NCBI GenBank assembly: GCA_013407085.1
Contig: JACCGJ010001511.1
Span: forward strand, 46,048 to 110,047
Direction: 5' to 3'
Length of the DNA stretch: 64,000 nucleotides
Source of the DNA: Atriophallophorus winterbourni
Lineage: Eukaryota > Platyhelminthes > Trematoda > Plagiorchiida > Microphallidae
Position 1 is the first letter of the stretch; the number at the start of each line of letters is the position of its first letter. A program made the position numbers and the translations under genes. Shown here piece after piece: positions 34,465 through 46,185 of this stretch. Below the pieces are notes generated by a model. That model was given only the letters and a program-made list of their open reading frames with translations. It was not told the DNA's origin and made no database searches.

Positions 34465-37240
34465 GCCTTCAGCCCAGCGCAACTTGAACTTGAACTTAAC
34501 AGAACGAATCATTCATTATATAAATCAATTGTTACCTTTATACGCGATTTTATAGCTGGTGCCTTATCGTCTGTTTGGGAGACTAATCATCTACTTCCTG
34601 TAATGTTGAATACACGAATTCGTGCGCCCTAAATCGAAGCAGAAAAATTCATGTCGTCAAACTCACCGTAGAAATTAGTTTCAAAACAGCAAATATTTGA
34701 GAGTCTTTGGTTTCTTTGCAGCAATAACTTTAATGAATATCACACGTCAGTTCGGCTAATCAGAAACTCACAGTTTTCTGTTAAGTGAACTGAACATTAA
34801 AATAAATTTAAACGAGCCTTTAAATTAAACGTATGACCTTCAGAACGTAGCAATTATAAATTTTCGGTCACACGGTCGTTACCTCAATATGTTTTTAACT
34901 ATTTGTTATCTTGTTGCCAGATACTTTTTTATTGTGTAACATATTGTTCATAGTGCACTAAGGTTTGGTCAGATTATTTTCGCTATTTGAATTATCTATA
35001 ATAATGATATATTAAATTGTTGAATAATTTACATTTATTATTGAACCTCGCAGCCAGAGTTCAAATGGGCTCCGCTCCAGAAAATCTGATTAAAGCTGTG
35101 TCTGGTAGCTATGCTTTTTCCTCAAAATGCTAAACGTATTCAGCAATACTAAAGGGTGAACATGATCGTAGCCTGGTGTTGGTTGTTGGAATAATAAAAA
35201 TTGAACTAAATAAAACCGTTACTGGGCTCAACAATAATCATGAAAAAATAATCACTTCTTAGCAAGCATGATAGAAGAACTGCTATTTATCTTTTTTCAT
35301 GCATGCTTACCAGATTTCTATGAAGTTTCTTTCAAAAGTACTATCACTTCTGAACATCAGCCCAGTTCATTGTATTCATTAGGTTGACGCGATCTAATTA
35401 TTTTTAGAGCCATACTCTAAATTTTGCTACTCACTGGAGCAATCGTTGTTAATATATTTCAAATATAACAAGTATTCTCTTAGTTATCGTTATCTCTTAA
35501 TGCACAGTAATTAATATATTTTCTCTAACACTACACGTAGTTATCTATAATGTGGTTGCTGCACATAAAGTTGCTCATTTAATTAATACAGTCTGACTTT
35601 CGTCGCGCAAAATTAAAGTGTAGCGAGTTTTCGTTTTTCGTTTTCATTCATGTTACATTGATATTACTTTCCCAGCATTTATGTAGATTCTTTCAATGTA
35701 ATATTCTATTTCTTATTCCAACATATTTTATATTCTTTCCCGTTCAATCATCCGTCATTTAGCAATGTTAACTCTTCTTTCCTACAAAATGCTTCAATCG
35801 AATGATACTTATTTAACCATTCTGTCGCTCAAAACTGACTTCGAGTTTTAGCAATGAGATTCATTTTGAGCTTTATACATAATCGCTTCCTCATATGAAT
35901 ACTTATTTCCCTGTTATCTTTTTCTCTAGAAATATCAATTAATCACAAATAGAAAAATACAGTCGTGTTACTAATGATTTTGCGAACGCCATATATGCTT
36001 TCCTAGCTATACCTTAACGTATTCTCATTTTTCAAAAAAGGTAATCTCCCATACAATTTTGCGAATGACAATATTTTTATTTACGTCGTTCACAACATCG
36101 AACGTTTATCTAACTGCAGATAGTGAATAATCAATTTCACTTGGCATCATTTCAAATTTGCTGCGTATTGACATTCTCTCCATGTGCGGAAACCTTTTAG
36201 ACAATTATTGTACTGAAACTAATAAGTGGGCGCTGTCTGTTCATAATTACACCAGATTCTCAACTGGAACTTCTTGTGATCCTTAAACGTATTTAATATG
36301 AATTAATTTCTTTAAATACATTTGCCATCAAATCAGAGTTATTTTGATGTTCCCCTGGATTGTTTAATGGATATTCCCTCCAGCTAAATTCTAGTCCTTT
36401 ACACTTAAGCTATTTAAGTGCTTCTTTTGGGCACACTAAAACATACGTTCTAGAAAGCTCAAGATATAAAAGCTGGGACTCGTGTTTCATGCACATTATC
36501 TTTGATCAGTCTTTTTAATCGGAGGCTGTGTGCCGTACTTACGAATTCTTCCTCAAGAAGCTCCCTGTTTATTGAATATATCACTAGAATCTATTGTAAT
36601 CATAACGCTTTTTTATTGCTTATGCCATTTAAGTTGAATTTTCTAGTCCAAAAACCATGTGTTTTACATTAGGTCGCCGGTTTGAAACGCGTACTCATTA
36701 GTCTGGTTATCGTTGGCTTCCGTCGGTTGGTATTTGGTTAAAGCATCTGTTTTATCATTTGAGCCCATGCAACTCGCACGATCTGAGTAGTTTTAAAGTC
36801 ATTTTGTCTAATAAAGTAGAGGTGAAACTAATAGAATCAATCTGAGTGATCAACTGTCTTGGCGGCGCGAGAGTACAAGAGTTATAAAAGAAAGTTTAGT
36901 GTCGCATTGTATGACCCCGTTTAAGTTTTTAACCAACTGCTTATAACTATGATTTTTTCCTAATATGGAAGGAACCCGTTGAATCTTGACAGGCATTTAG
37001 CCTGTTTATTTACAAAAAATGATTTCTTAGTTGGTTAGTTTTGTCTCGATTGCCATCCAAATGTGATTGTGAAAGACAACTAAATTCGCATGATGAAACA
37101 AATGATATTTTCTGCACTAATTTATATCATTTAAATCATACTTTCGACCCGAACACTTCGTTGATGGACTTTTCACGTAAATCCCTGTATTGCTTCAATC
37201 TTCTCGTAACTGAGTATTTATTTATATATAAAATCACAAT
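34465..37240. other. AT-rich DNA upstream of PKC, no gene recognised
   Basis: This 2.8-kb stretch separates LINE F from the repeat at 37258. I find no exon with a known domain and no paired splice sites. It could hold the promoter and untranslated first exon of the PKC gene, but nothing in the sequence fixes that. Confidence 0.45.
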
Positions 37241-37257
37241 CCTGGTAGAAGCAACTG

Positions 37258-37425
37258 CTGCACGTGGGCTAAGATACTGTCAGGTTGCTTAGACCTAGAC
37301 GGATATAAGAAAGGATAAATGGCAATGAGACTGCAGCTCAGTACCGTTGGTAAATCAATGTAGCACGGTGTTAGCTGTGTAGTACAAATGCACTGCACGA
37401 TTGCACATCCGTGCAACTGTGTAAT
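37258..37425 (+). repeat. Dispersed repeat sharing a LINE-tail block, copy 1
   Basis: GCACGTGGGCTAAGATACTG, followed by CAGGTTG, a TACCGTTGG block, TAGCACGGTGTTAGC and GCACGATTGCACATCCGTGC, is collinear with 60743-60925. The first block also occurs in reverse in the tail of LINE G (about 33000). It is therefore probably the 3' end of a CR1-like LINE or a SINE that shares that tail. Confidence 0.6.
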
Positions 37426-38233
37426 GAGCAAGATGGTCGATGTTAGCGGCGATTGGAATCTTCGCTTAGCTCTGGATATATTTTGTTTGAAAGCCTAGAA
37501 AAGATTAAAATCGGCAAAATGTTGTCAGTCTTTTTCCAGATATCCCATGATAATTTGAGGTTACACTTTTTCCATTATCGAAGATAATACGTAGATACTT
37601 TTCATAAATAGCCGATTAAATTGTATCTGGTATGACTTCATATTATAAAACACTAGGTTTCGATAAGGTTTTCAATTAATTTTTCAACAGCGGTAGTATT
37701 ATGATAAAACTCTTCGTGTTAACGGCTTAATTAGTTTTTTTGTAAAAAACAATCAAGAACTAGCCGATAATTCTGTTAACCTCGACAGTAGCATTTCTGA
37801 TGCAGCTACGTTTTGGACTGTAACTTCTGCTGACATAGGATGGATACCATCTCACCGCTTAGCCTGGTAAAGGCTAGCGGTATCAGTCAGGTGGCCGGTA
37901 AATGAAGTGGTACTTCGATATATATAAACTCATCGCTGCACTAGGATGAATCTCTCAGTTGTCTCAGTTACTAGGAGCCTCACGTGATATGCATCTTTTT
38001 AAGTTGATGATATATCGCTCTGAAACCACATAATCAATATATTACTAGTTACTTGGAATTATGAAAAAGACAGTTACCGTACATTTTTCTTTTTTTCTCA
38101 CTTATTTTTATACACTCCTTTTGATTTTCTGCTTATAACACACTATTATGAATGCTTTGCTTGACTTTATACCAGTTCATTGTAATGAAGCCGATTAAGA
38201 TGCATTTTCTTTTGTTTTCATTCTTTGTTTTAG

Positions 38234-38465
38234 GTCTAGACCGGTGCGCACCACTCCAACTTTATTCTGGTAAAACAAACACAGCCTCTCTTGTTCAATT
38301 CTTCACAATGTCTAGCAGAACGGAAATAACTGGTGAACGGCAATCCAATTTTGCTCGTAGAGGCGCATTACGTCACAAAAATGTCACTGTCGTCAAAGGT
38401 CATCACTTTGTAGCACGATTTTTCAAACAATTCACTTTTTGTGGACATTGCAAAGATTTTGTTTG
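38234..38465 (+). CDS. Conventional PKC coding exon 1: pseudosubstrate and C1A start
   Basis: The exon follows a tttgttttag acceptor. Translation probably starts at the ATG at 38308, giving residues 1-53. Residues 15-25 ([11 protein letters not shown]) are the PKC pseudosubstrate, with Ala at the phospho-acceptor position, which keeps the kinase inactive until lipid and Ca2+ bind. [17 protein letters not shown] starts the C1A zinc domain, with His32, Cys45 and Cys48 as ligands. The exon ends in the Trp53 codon at a gtatgt donor. Bases 38234-38307 are probably 5' UTR; the acceptor could also serve spliced-leader trans-splicing, which trematodes use. Confidence 0.9.
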
Positions 38466-38504
38466 GTATGTTACCGGCAGTACATGAAATTCAACACTCC
38501 CTAG

Positions 38505-38619
38505 GGGTCTTGGAATACAAGGAATGCAATGCACCGATTGTCTCCTCGCTGTCCATAAGCGATGTCATACTCTTGTAACATTTCAGTGCCCTGGGGCAGA
38601 TACCGGCCCAGATACCGAC
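38505..38619 (+). CDS. Conventional PKC coding exon 2: rest of C1A
   Basis: Preceded by a 39-nt intron (38466-38504), this exon completes Trp53 and encodes residues 54-91. [28 protein letters not shown] supplies the remaining C1A zinc ligands, and [10 protein letters not shown] begins the C1A-C1B hinge. C1 domains bind diacylglycerol or phorbol ester at the membrane. It ends in phase 0 at a gtatgc donor. Confidence 0.92.
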
Positions 38620-38658
38620 GTATGCTCATCTAGTTTTGCTTACCTATTCTTCCACTAG

Positions 38659-38767
38659 TATCAGAAAAATCATGATTTCGTCATTCACACTTACACTAGC
38701 CCGACCTTTTGTGATCAGTGTGGCTCGTTACTTTATGGCTTGTTCCATCAAGGATATAAATGTAAAA
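38659..38767 (+). CDS. Conventional PKC coding exon 3: C1B start
   Basis: Preceded by a second 39-nt intron (38620-38658, acceptor ccactag), this exon encodes residues 92-127. [20 protein letters not shown] and [13 protein letters not shown] hold the first C1B zinc ligands (His, Cys-x2-Cys, Cys). It ends in phase 1 at a gtgagt donor before a 2,874-nt intron. Confidence 0.92.
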
Positions 38768-41641
38768 GTGAGTGTGATTTTACCATTGTTATTTGTTGCC
38801 GCATTTAAAACATCTGTCTCATTATCGGTACAGTTTTGGTGTATGAATTACACGTTATTCATGCATAAGGCATTTAATTTTTTACAGTTTTGTATGTTGT
38901 GCACCATTTAGCTTTAGTTCGAATAGAAGTTCTTGCAGTCTCAAAGCTGTTTAAAAGGAGGTTCTTTCAAGTAACGTAGGTTATTATTATTTCATCAGGG
39001 TACTCGAGGTTAAATACTGCTCCAGTCCTACCGTCTGTTATGTTCTCGAATCACTTCAATGGGAACTCGATCCAACGTTAATCACGTCGACTCCCGTTTC
39101 CTGTCCAGTCGTTTATTTCTTTACGATTCCCACACCGAAAACATAATCTTGACTGATTAAAAACCCGATTCCCTCAACCTAAGAGAATGTTATTTGGTCA
39201 ACGTGTTTATCACACACGACAAGATCCAGACCAATTTTTATCCTCAAATCTGGGCACCACATCAAAGTCTTCAACCCGTCTCTGCCGGTTGTCACTCTGC
39301 TTTCACACTAACCGGTTCCGTTCCAGCCCGTCGGAGGGTGGTATCATGCATATCATCTGAGAGTTTTTAATTAAAACTCTTTGCAAGTGCACTTCCTGCG
39401 TATATAATATGTATGTCTCTCCGCAGTGCCGCGTACTACCAATCTGTTAGTTTGGACATGTTTTATTGTAGTGGACCTAGTCATGGACGAAAGTTCCCCA
39501 CTGGTGATTTTTATCAATGGCCTTACATGGCAGCGTGTAATAATTTCGGTTTTACCATCGTTTTGCTTTTTATTATGAGCAATCCGGAAACACATATCAA
39601 ATAATGCTTTGTATTGAGAAACTGAAGATGGGGATCAGCATTATGGGCTCTAGCATATGCAAAGGGGCAATGCCTGCGACCTACATTCCTTCTCTCAAAT
39701 TGATTTCATGCTCCATTCAGAATCAGTACACTATGTCATGTATCTTATTTTCGAACTCTTCATATTTGTTTCTTCTTTAATGCTCTACATAGTATGCAAA
39801 CACTTTGATCGATTCTATTCTGAGAAACCAGCAATCGAGCAAGCAAATCTCGCTTCAACATCCTCACAGCCTATAAACTTAACCCACATAAATGCAGACA
39901 GAATTATGTTTTTCAGGATGACGAAATTATTAGTGCAATCAAACCAATAGCGTGTAATGTCATTTAGCAGATTGATGTTGAAATTATATAAACCAGCCAA
40001 GCAGAACGAATTAACAAATCAAACTGCAATACGAACTTAGCGTTTCTTTTAGCTTGATTTATTCCTTTGCGTAGCCAGATTATGCTGCTACTGCAATTCC
40101 ATGCTAGCCAACGCAGTTATGCTATTCAGCGTCATGTATTTCTGTTTATTTGATCGTTTTTACGCGTGTCTATTTATCTCCATATATTTGTGTACAATGT
40201 TGGTAACGTATCGGCTGCTTTTTGCATTCTGTTCAGTATAATTGTACTGTAGTCGAACATCACTACCAGAAGTCCGTGTAGTACCATATATGTCAGAAAT
40301 GATCATAATAGTGATGTTGATAATGGTTATTAATGTACCAGTATCATTAGAGATATTATTGGCAATTTAACTTAACCCTGCGCTATCGTTACTCCATTTT
40401 CACTTGATGGAAAACGATAAAATTGGATAAATATTTCGAAATGTACCGGAAGAAAGCTGAACAAAAATCGAATTACCCCCAAGAGACGTTTGCTTCTGAC
40501 ATTTTCCTACAGGATCAACTTTTGCTATGTATGATGAAACAGTTTATTACGTGGAAATATTTTCTAAAATTCCGATGGCGTATTTTTTAATGTTCTTGCC
40601 TATAATGGCGATTGCGCTGCATTTCCTCTGAGTTATATCAACGTGTTGCAATTCAAGTAATGTAATTAATACTATCGATGACATGCTGCAAAATCAACCC
40701 TTGTTTGAGACTAATTTTTTTACCATTGTCGATGTTTATTCATAGCAGACAGTGACTATCCACAATTAGTTCACATCATTCAGGTGCCAACAAATAGAAT
40801 TAGTTATCGTAAATGAAAAACAGACAGCTCCTTAATTACTGACATTTGCTAATTTTAGCTTCTTGTGCACTCGCTCTGTATACCATCGTCTTCAAAGTCA
40901 TTTGGTGTCGCGCCTAGCACAGTTGTTTAAACAGGGCAAGATGATAAGTACTATGCCGATCCTCATTTTGATTTTCTATCCGCAATACTTACAACTCGAA
41001 ATTGGTAAAATGAGGCACATGTTCAAGCTGGTACCGCTGAACAGTTACGGCGCGAATCTCTAGAGACCGAGTCTGGTGCGTAAGTGCGGGGATGTGAGCA
41101 GTACATTACGTTGGTCATCCATGAGCGTCTTGGATGCTTGACCAGAAATCACTAAGTGATTCTGTGTTAAACCATGATAGTTTGTTGTACGAACCGTATT
41201 ATAAGTCTAACTTTGCTTACCATTTCTCCACTGTTACAAGTCTAATTGAACCTTGTCTTACTCTCTCCACCTGATGGCGGCAAACAGCCAGAAACCGAGT
41301 ATGGTTTGTAGTTATCATCATAGTGCAACGAAAACTTATTTTGGTTTGTAGACGCCAACATCTACCATGAATAGCTTTGTCCATACCTGTCGTTGCAATT
41401 ACATTTCTCGATTGTTGTCAATTAAGGTACATCATCACTGAGATTATGTTTCTTTTTGTTGCTTCGAAATAATTGATTGGGAGAAATGTAATTCTAAAAT
41501 TTGTCCTTTGATACTCTTTTATCATATACCTCCCTAAATGTGAAAGATTTTCGCAAACTTGCTCTACTTGTTCTACTTTCCTCTAATGTCACATTTATCC
41601 AACTAGCAACCTTTCACCCGATTTTTATCCCCAAAATCAAG
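38768..41641 (+). other. PKC intron 3
   Basis: gtgagt...aatcaag borders. Apart from the palindromic repeat at 41090-41225 I recognise no element. Short open frames here lack domain signatures. Confidence 0.7.
41090..41225 (+). repeat. Hairpin-rich dispersed repeat, copy 1 (diverged)
   Basis: TTGGTCATCCATGAGCGTCT, GATGCTTGACCAGAAATCAC, AAGTGATTCTGTGTT and TTGTTGTACGAACC are collinear with 55230-55365 and, inverted, with 61390-61575. No ORF. Confidence 0.65.
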
Positions 41642-41770
41642 CATGTGATTTGAACGTGCACAAACGGTGTGCTGCGTTCGCTCCCAAACTGTGCGGCATC
41701 GACCACACCGAGCGACGTGGTCGGCTGCGGATTGCCGTTGTTTCGGAACCAGGACGCTTGAAAGTTGAAA
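41642..41770 (+). CDS. Conventional PKC coding exon 4: C1B end and C2 start
   Basis: Encodes residues 128-170. [20 protein letters not shown] completes C1B (Cys, His, Cys, Cys ligands). [11 protein letters not shown] is the highly conserved PKC junction into the C2 domain, and GRLKVE is the start of C2 strand 2. It ends in phase 1 at a gtaagc donor, followed by an 8,826-nt intron. Confidence 0.92.
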
Positions 41771-44348
41771 GTAAGCCCCGATACGCGCTATTCCCGTTGA
41801 TTGCGATGATCTCTACTGTTTGCTGTCTCGTCAAATGGATTATGTTTATCGTCACGTAATATAAATCTTTATCAGGTGAAATTGATGTACCCGTGATTAT
41901 CGGTCAATATCACTTATAACTGGCTTATCCGCTCATCCGTTGGCTGTATCTATTCTAATGGTGGAGTACGAATCTCTTGAAGATAAAGTGCCGATGTTTT
42001 TCTTCTCAGATGCAAACCTGACCGCCATGGTTCGTGGAACTCAATCAATGGTTGACTTTATCTGTCGCCTGCCTGTGTTTAACTATGTGCTTTCCTTCAT
42101 CCATTTGGAACTCCAGCATCTTGCACCTTGTAGCTGTGAACTTTAGCCAATAATCGAGTTTAATATCGGGCTTTGCTACACATCACGGTTATTTGGCTAA
42201 TGGCGTTGACGTCTTCATTGAACATTTATATGAATTAATAATCCAACAATGCATTTTTGCTCTCCAGCGTCTATACATCCGAGACGATTTCTAGCTATTT
42301 ACCGTCATTAGTTGAAGACAGTAAGATTGATATCAGTTGGTCTTGAAACAGTGGAAAAGCGGCAAACGAAGCTTGATTTGAAGGCATTGTTCAAAAGGTT
42401 TCTTACATCGTGTTGCTTCGGTTTATATTTACGTACAAAACAACAACAACACAACTATTATAAGTCGAAATGGTAATGGGCTAATCTAAACAACATGTCA
42501 TCTTGATTCACGGGCTTGACTTAGCTCTGTACTCAGTCTTTGTGTCTGGATAATCTTAGTCAAGGACAACTTCCGGTAGTCATTTCAAAATGGTAAATTT
42601 GAAATTGAGGCAAAACCGGATATTTAAGTCTCTGTACGATTGCTAGCACTGACAGCGAGTCTTTCATAATGTTATTTTCAGAAATATCTCAATGTGGAGG
42701 AATAGGTTAACATAAATAAACGTGGCATTTATCGCGAGCAAAGAATAGTCGGCTACGTTTTGTTCCAGATGTCATAGAGCTGATGCCGTCGTTTGTGTTA
42801 GGAAAGTACGGACCTTGACCATCAAGTTGGTCTGTATCGAGTTGTTCGTCTTTCTGTTCGGAGCCATAGCAAACTAATATATCCGTGATTACTTATACTT
42901 TGATAGAGTGCAAACTTGCTTTCAATGATGCCATTGTGATTGACCAGAAGGGTTTTTTGTTTATATTTTAGCTTATCAGTTATGCAGTTCGAACGCATGT
43001 CAGTTAAGGCCTCACTCAGTTTGTGGTTCCCGTTTTGCGTTATCAGTTTGCAAAATATCTTCAATGCATGTTAGATTCGAGGAATGGATAATCAGTATAT
43101 CGTTCATTGATTAATACATTATAATCTATTGATATAAATATCGGAATTCGTCGTCATTAACATTCTGTGTTTGAAGCGGGCTTCACATATTGTTCTCAGA
43201 CATCATTTGTCTTTCAATTCCTAACGTTTTCCCACCTTATTTGTTGTGACCGGTCCAAAGATAGTTTTTTTACGTTTCAACTCACAACGGATGGACTTCC
43301 AGAAGATTTGAGTGGATTATAAACTTACTTGTAGCTAATAAGTGGATTAAATCACATGCCAGTTATATGGCGCCCGTCACGTAACCTATTCCACAGAGTC
43401 AGTGATAGCATTTCACTTCAGATCCAAAAAATTCTTTCACCATTAACGCTACTACATAATTTCGTCGCGCAATATAAATGGCCACGTTATTTCCCCTACG
43501 TCCAGATTAGGTGTATAAATCAGAGCGCAAATGTTGCCGCCGTCCCTCAAAACGTACCCGAATTCGTGTTGCCTTTGAGCTGTTTGCCTGCCGCTAGTGT
43601 TTGACAGTTGGACCGATAAATCGCATTGATTTTTACTCATTTTGTTTCAACAATACGGTTCGTGTCGAATGAACACAATTGGCGTGAAAATAATCGCATA
43701 GAATCTAACTCACATAATCGCAGCTGATTTGTTCGTTGAATAATTCACCCATAATTATTTGTTTGGTAAACTATCTCATAGGCTTACGGCACTTGAGTGA
43801 TTGCGTCAAGGGTGTCTTCAAGTATCCCGTTTTTCATTGCTAATGCATTTCACCTTTTGAGCTGAGCCCACTTGTGGATTCTATAAACGAACACTGTGGT
43901 TGGTTGTCAAAACTATTCAACGGTAGTCTAAATATTCAAAGCTTGATTAGCATACTGTCATCGTTTCAAGACACACTAAACCTAATATTGCTACTTAATG
44001 ATGGCAACCAGACATCAACCAGTATCATGGAATCAATGAATGGGGTCTGAGCAACAACGTTTTTTGACCAATCTTATGACCTTCAAACAGTGAGTATTAA
44101 TTTAGTAGTTCAAACATTAAAGTACTGGATTCAATGGTGTTTAACTGCTTCCAGCTAGCACCCCATAACCGCTTCTTGCTTTCTACACACATCTCAAAGG
44201 ATCGGTAGGATCAGGTTCATTAACATTCTAGAGGAGTGGTGACGAAAAGCGGGTATTATTCGTTTCACCACACACTCATTTTGCAACATGTTACTAGTTC
44301 AGATTCGCGGTGCCCTTGAACTTCAGAATTCAGCTATATAAATTATTT

Positions 44349-44412
44349 AATACATCGTGGTTCGTTGTACGAACCCTATGTAACAGTGGCATTCAAGTAT
44401 AACTTTATTTAA
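44349..44412 (+). repeat. Hairpin-rich dispersed repeat, copy 2 (partial)
   Basis: Contains the 17-nt perfect palindrome GGTTCGTTGTACGAACC (44359-44375) followed by CCTATGTAACAGTGGCATTC. It is nearly identical to 55303-55350, but only the 3' part of the repeat unit is present. Confidence 0.65.
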
Positions 44413-44778
44413 TACCGTATTTGAATCATTTCGGTCATCCCATAGACTTAACGACGCCTGTTCATCAGTTCAAAAAGTAAACATATCCCAATCTCTTAGA
44501 CTTCTTAGAACAATGTAGCTGTACTCTCAACCCCCGCGTTGCCAAGACAACAGAAACAAACCCATATGAACATGTAACATTTTGTTAATTTCCCATGATA
44601 TGGTCACTGAACATGCATTGTTTATTTCAATCCCCATTTATCCTCTTGTCGGCATTGGTGCGTTACTTAACTCCGAGTAGTTTGTGGGTTAAGTCATTTG
44701 TCTTATACACGTGTAGTTGGCATTCAACTCGTTACATTGTTGACAAAATATCGGATACATGAATTTTCATCAATGTAA

Positions 44779-45247
44779 TGTGCTCACACCCCTTCGATTA
44801 ACACCAAAACCAGTTTCCAATTGTTTTACGCGTAGAAAATTACTGGGTTTAAATTCGATGAAATTGAGAGCGGTTAAGCTCAGGCGTTTAGCTGGTTGTA
44901 ATCTAGATGGTCCCGTTTGAAGCTGCTAATTTCTGTACGAAACAACCACCGTTTCATTCGCGTCTTCTCCCCCAGTGCTTCCTTAAACGCACGGCCTCAC
45001 CACATCATGATGGATTGTTTCTCTATGATCGTTACAACTTACGGCAGTTGCTGTTACGCCTGGTTATCCTCTGCGGCCTTGAGAATATCACTTTCCACAA
45101 CTCTTCCGAAGATGTTCGTTTGTTATTACAGCGAATCAAGTGAATCCAACTGAATTCGGTGCTTTACTTAACGGGCTCTATACCTGACCCAACTCTTGAG
45201 CTCGTCAACTGGTCACCATTTGCACTATTCAAACGCAAGTAGCATAT

Positions 45248-45285
<38 letters not shown>

Positions 45286-45684
45286 GCGCGAATGGCTTGT
45301 GAACTGTATCTACAGTATCCGGCCCCGATAGGTGCGATCCTTAATCTCGCTCCGCTGCCTTGCGGGTTAGGCTTTCGGGCCAAAGGCTTGAGGTGGGTGT
45401 CCTCAAGATCAACTCCCCTACTTCGGGCTGGGCAACCGGGTAGTATCACGCCCACACCCAAACAATGACAAAGACAATCCTAGAAATTCTTAACTCTATG
45501 TCTTCTATTGCTTCTACCACCTTTCCTCCACAAGTCACCATCCCCGATTCGCTCTCCCTACCTGATGTACGACTCATGCCGTCTAGACAGCCGTCGATTG
45601 CCGCAACTCTTCTACGCCGGCGGGTTTCATTTAGGTTAGCTTCGTTTAACGTTCGGACCTTGCTACAACCGGGACAACAGGCCG
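44779..45684 (+). repeat. Duplicated block, copy 1, interrupted by an RTE 5' end
   Basis: 44779-45250 is identical, as far as I can read, to 45705-46176 at a constant offset of 926. In this copy the (TA)n after GCAAGTAGCA is followed at about 45287 by the 5' part of an RTE-like element. In the other copy the TA run continues straight into unique intron DNA. Confidence 0.85.
45287..45684 (+). mobile_element. RTE-like LINE 5' end, cut by the assembly gap
   Basis: A GC-richer stretch follows a (TA)n tract. A frame starting at the ATG at 45465 reads MTKTILEILNSMSSIASTTF and further on FRLASFNVRTLLQPGQQA before running into N. A start like FNVRTL is typical of the RTE apurinic-like endonuclease (N-x-R-T with the catalytic Asn). 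Sequence at 45300-45460 would be its 5' UTR. The element reads in the same direction as PKC. The rest lies inside the gap. Confidence 0.78.
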
Positions 45685-45704
45685 NNNNNNNNNNNNNNNN
45701 NNNN
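45685..45704. other. Assembly gap (20 N)
   Basis: Twenty N bases directly between an RTE 5' fragment and the start of the second copy of a 480-bp block, so the join is suspect. Confidence 0.95.
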
Positions 45705-46185
45705 TGTGCTCACACCCCTTCGATTAACACCAAAACCAGTTTCCAATTGTTTTACGCGTAGAAAATTACTGGGTTTAAATTCGATGAAATTGAGAGCGGT
45801 TAAGCTCAGGCGTTTAGCTGGTTGTAATCTAGATGGTCCCGTTTGAAGCTGCTAATTTCTGTACGAAACAACCACCGTTTCATTCGCGTCTTCTCCCCCA
45901 GTGCTTCCTTAAACGCACGGCCTCACCACATCATGATGGATTGTTTCTCTATGATCGTTACAACTTACGGCAGTTGCTGTTACGCCTGGTTATCCTCTGC
46001 GGCCTTGAGAATATCACTTTCCACAACTCTTCCGAAGATGTTCGTTTGTTATTACAGCGAATCAAGTGAATCCAACTGAATTCGGTGCTTTACTTAACGG
46101 GCTCTATACCTGACCCAACTCTTGAGCTCGTCAACTGGTCACCATTTGCACTATTCAAACGCAAGTAGCATATATATATATATAT
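45705..46185 (+). repeat. Duplicated block, copy 2 (empty-site-like)
   Basis: Same sequence as 44779-45259, but here the TA run (about 46171-46185) goes directly on to TTCATACTTTCAGC with no RTE insertion. Confidence 0.85.

Noticed and set aside
44907..45153. Two overlapping 78-codon frames repeated at 45833-46079
   Set aside because: They recur only because the DNA block is duplicated around the gap; neither has a recognisable domain.
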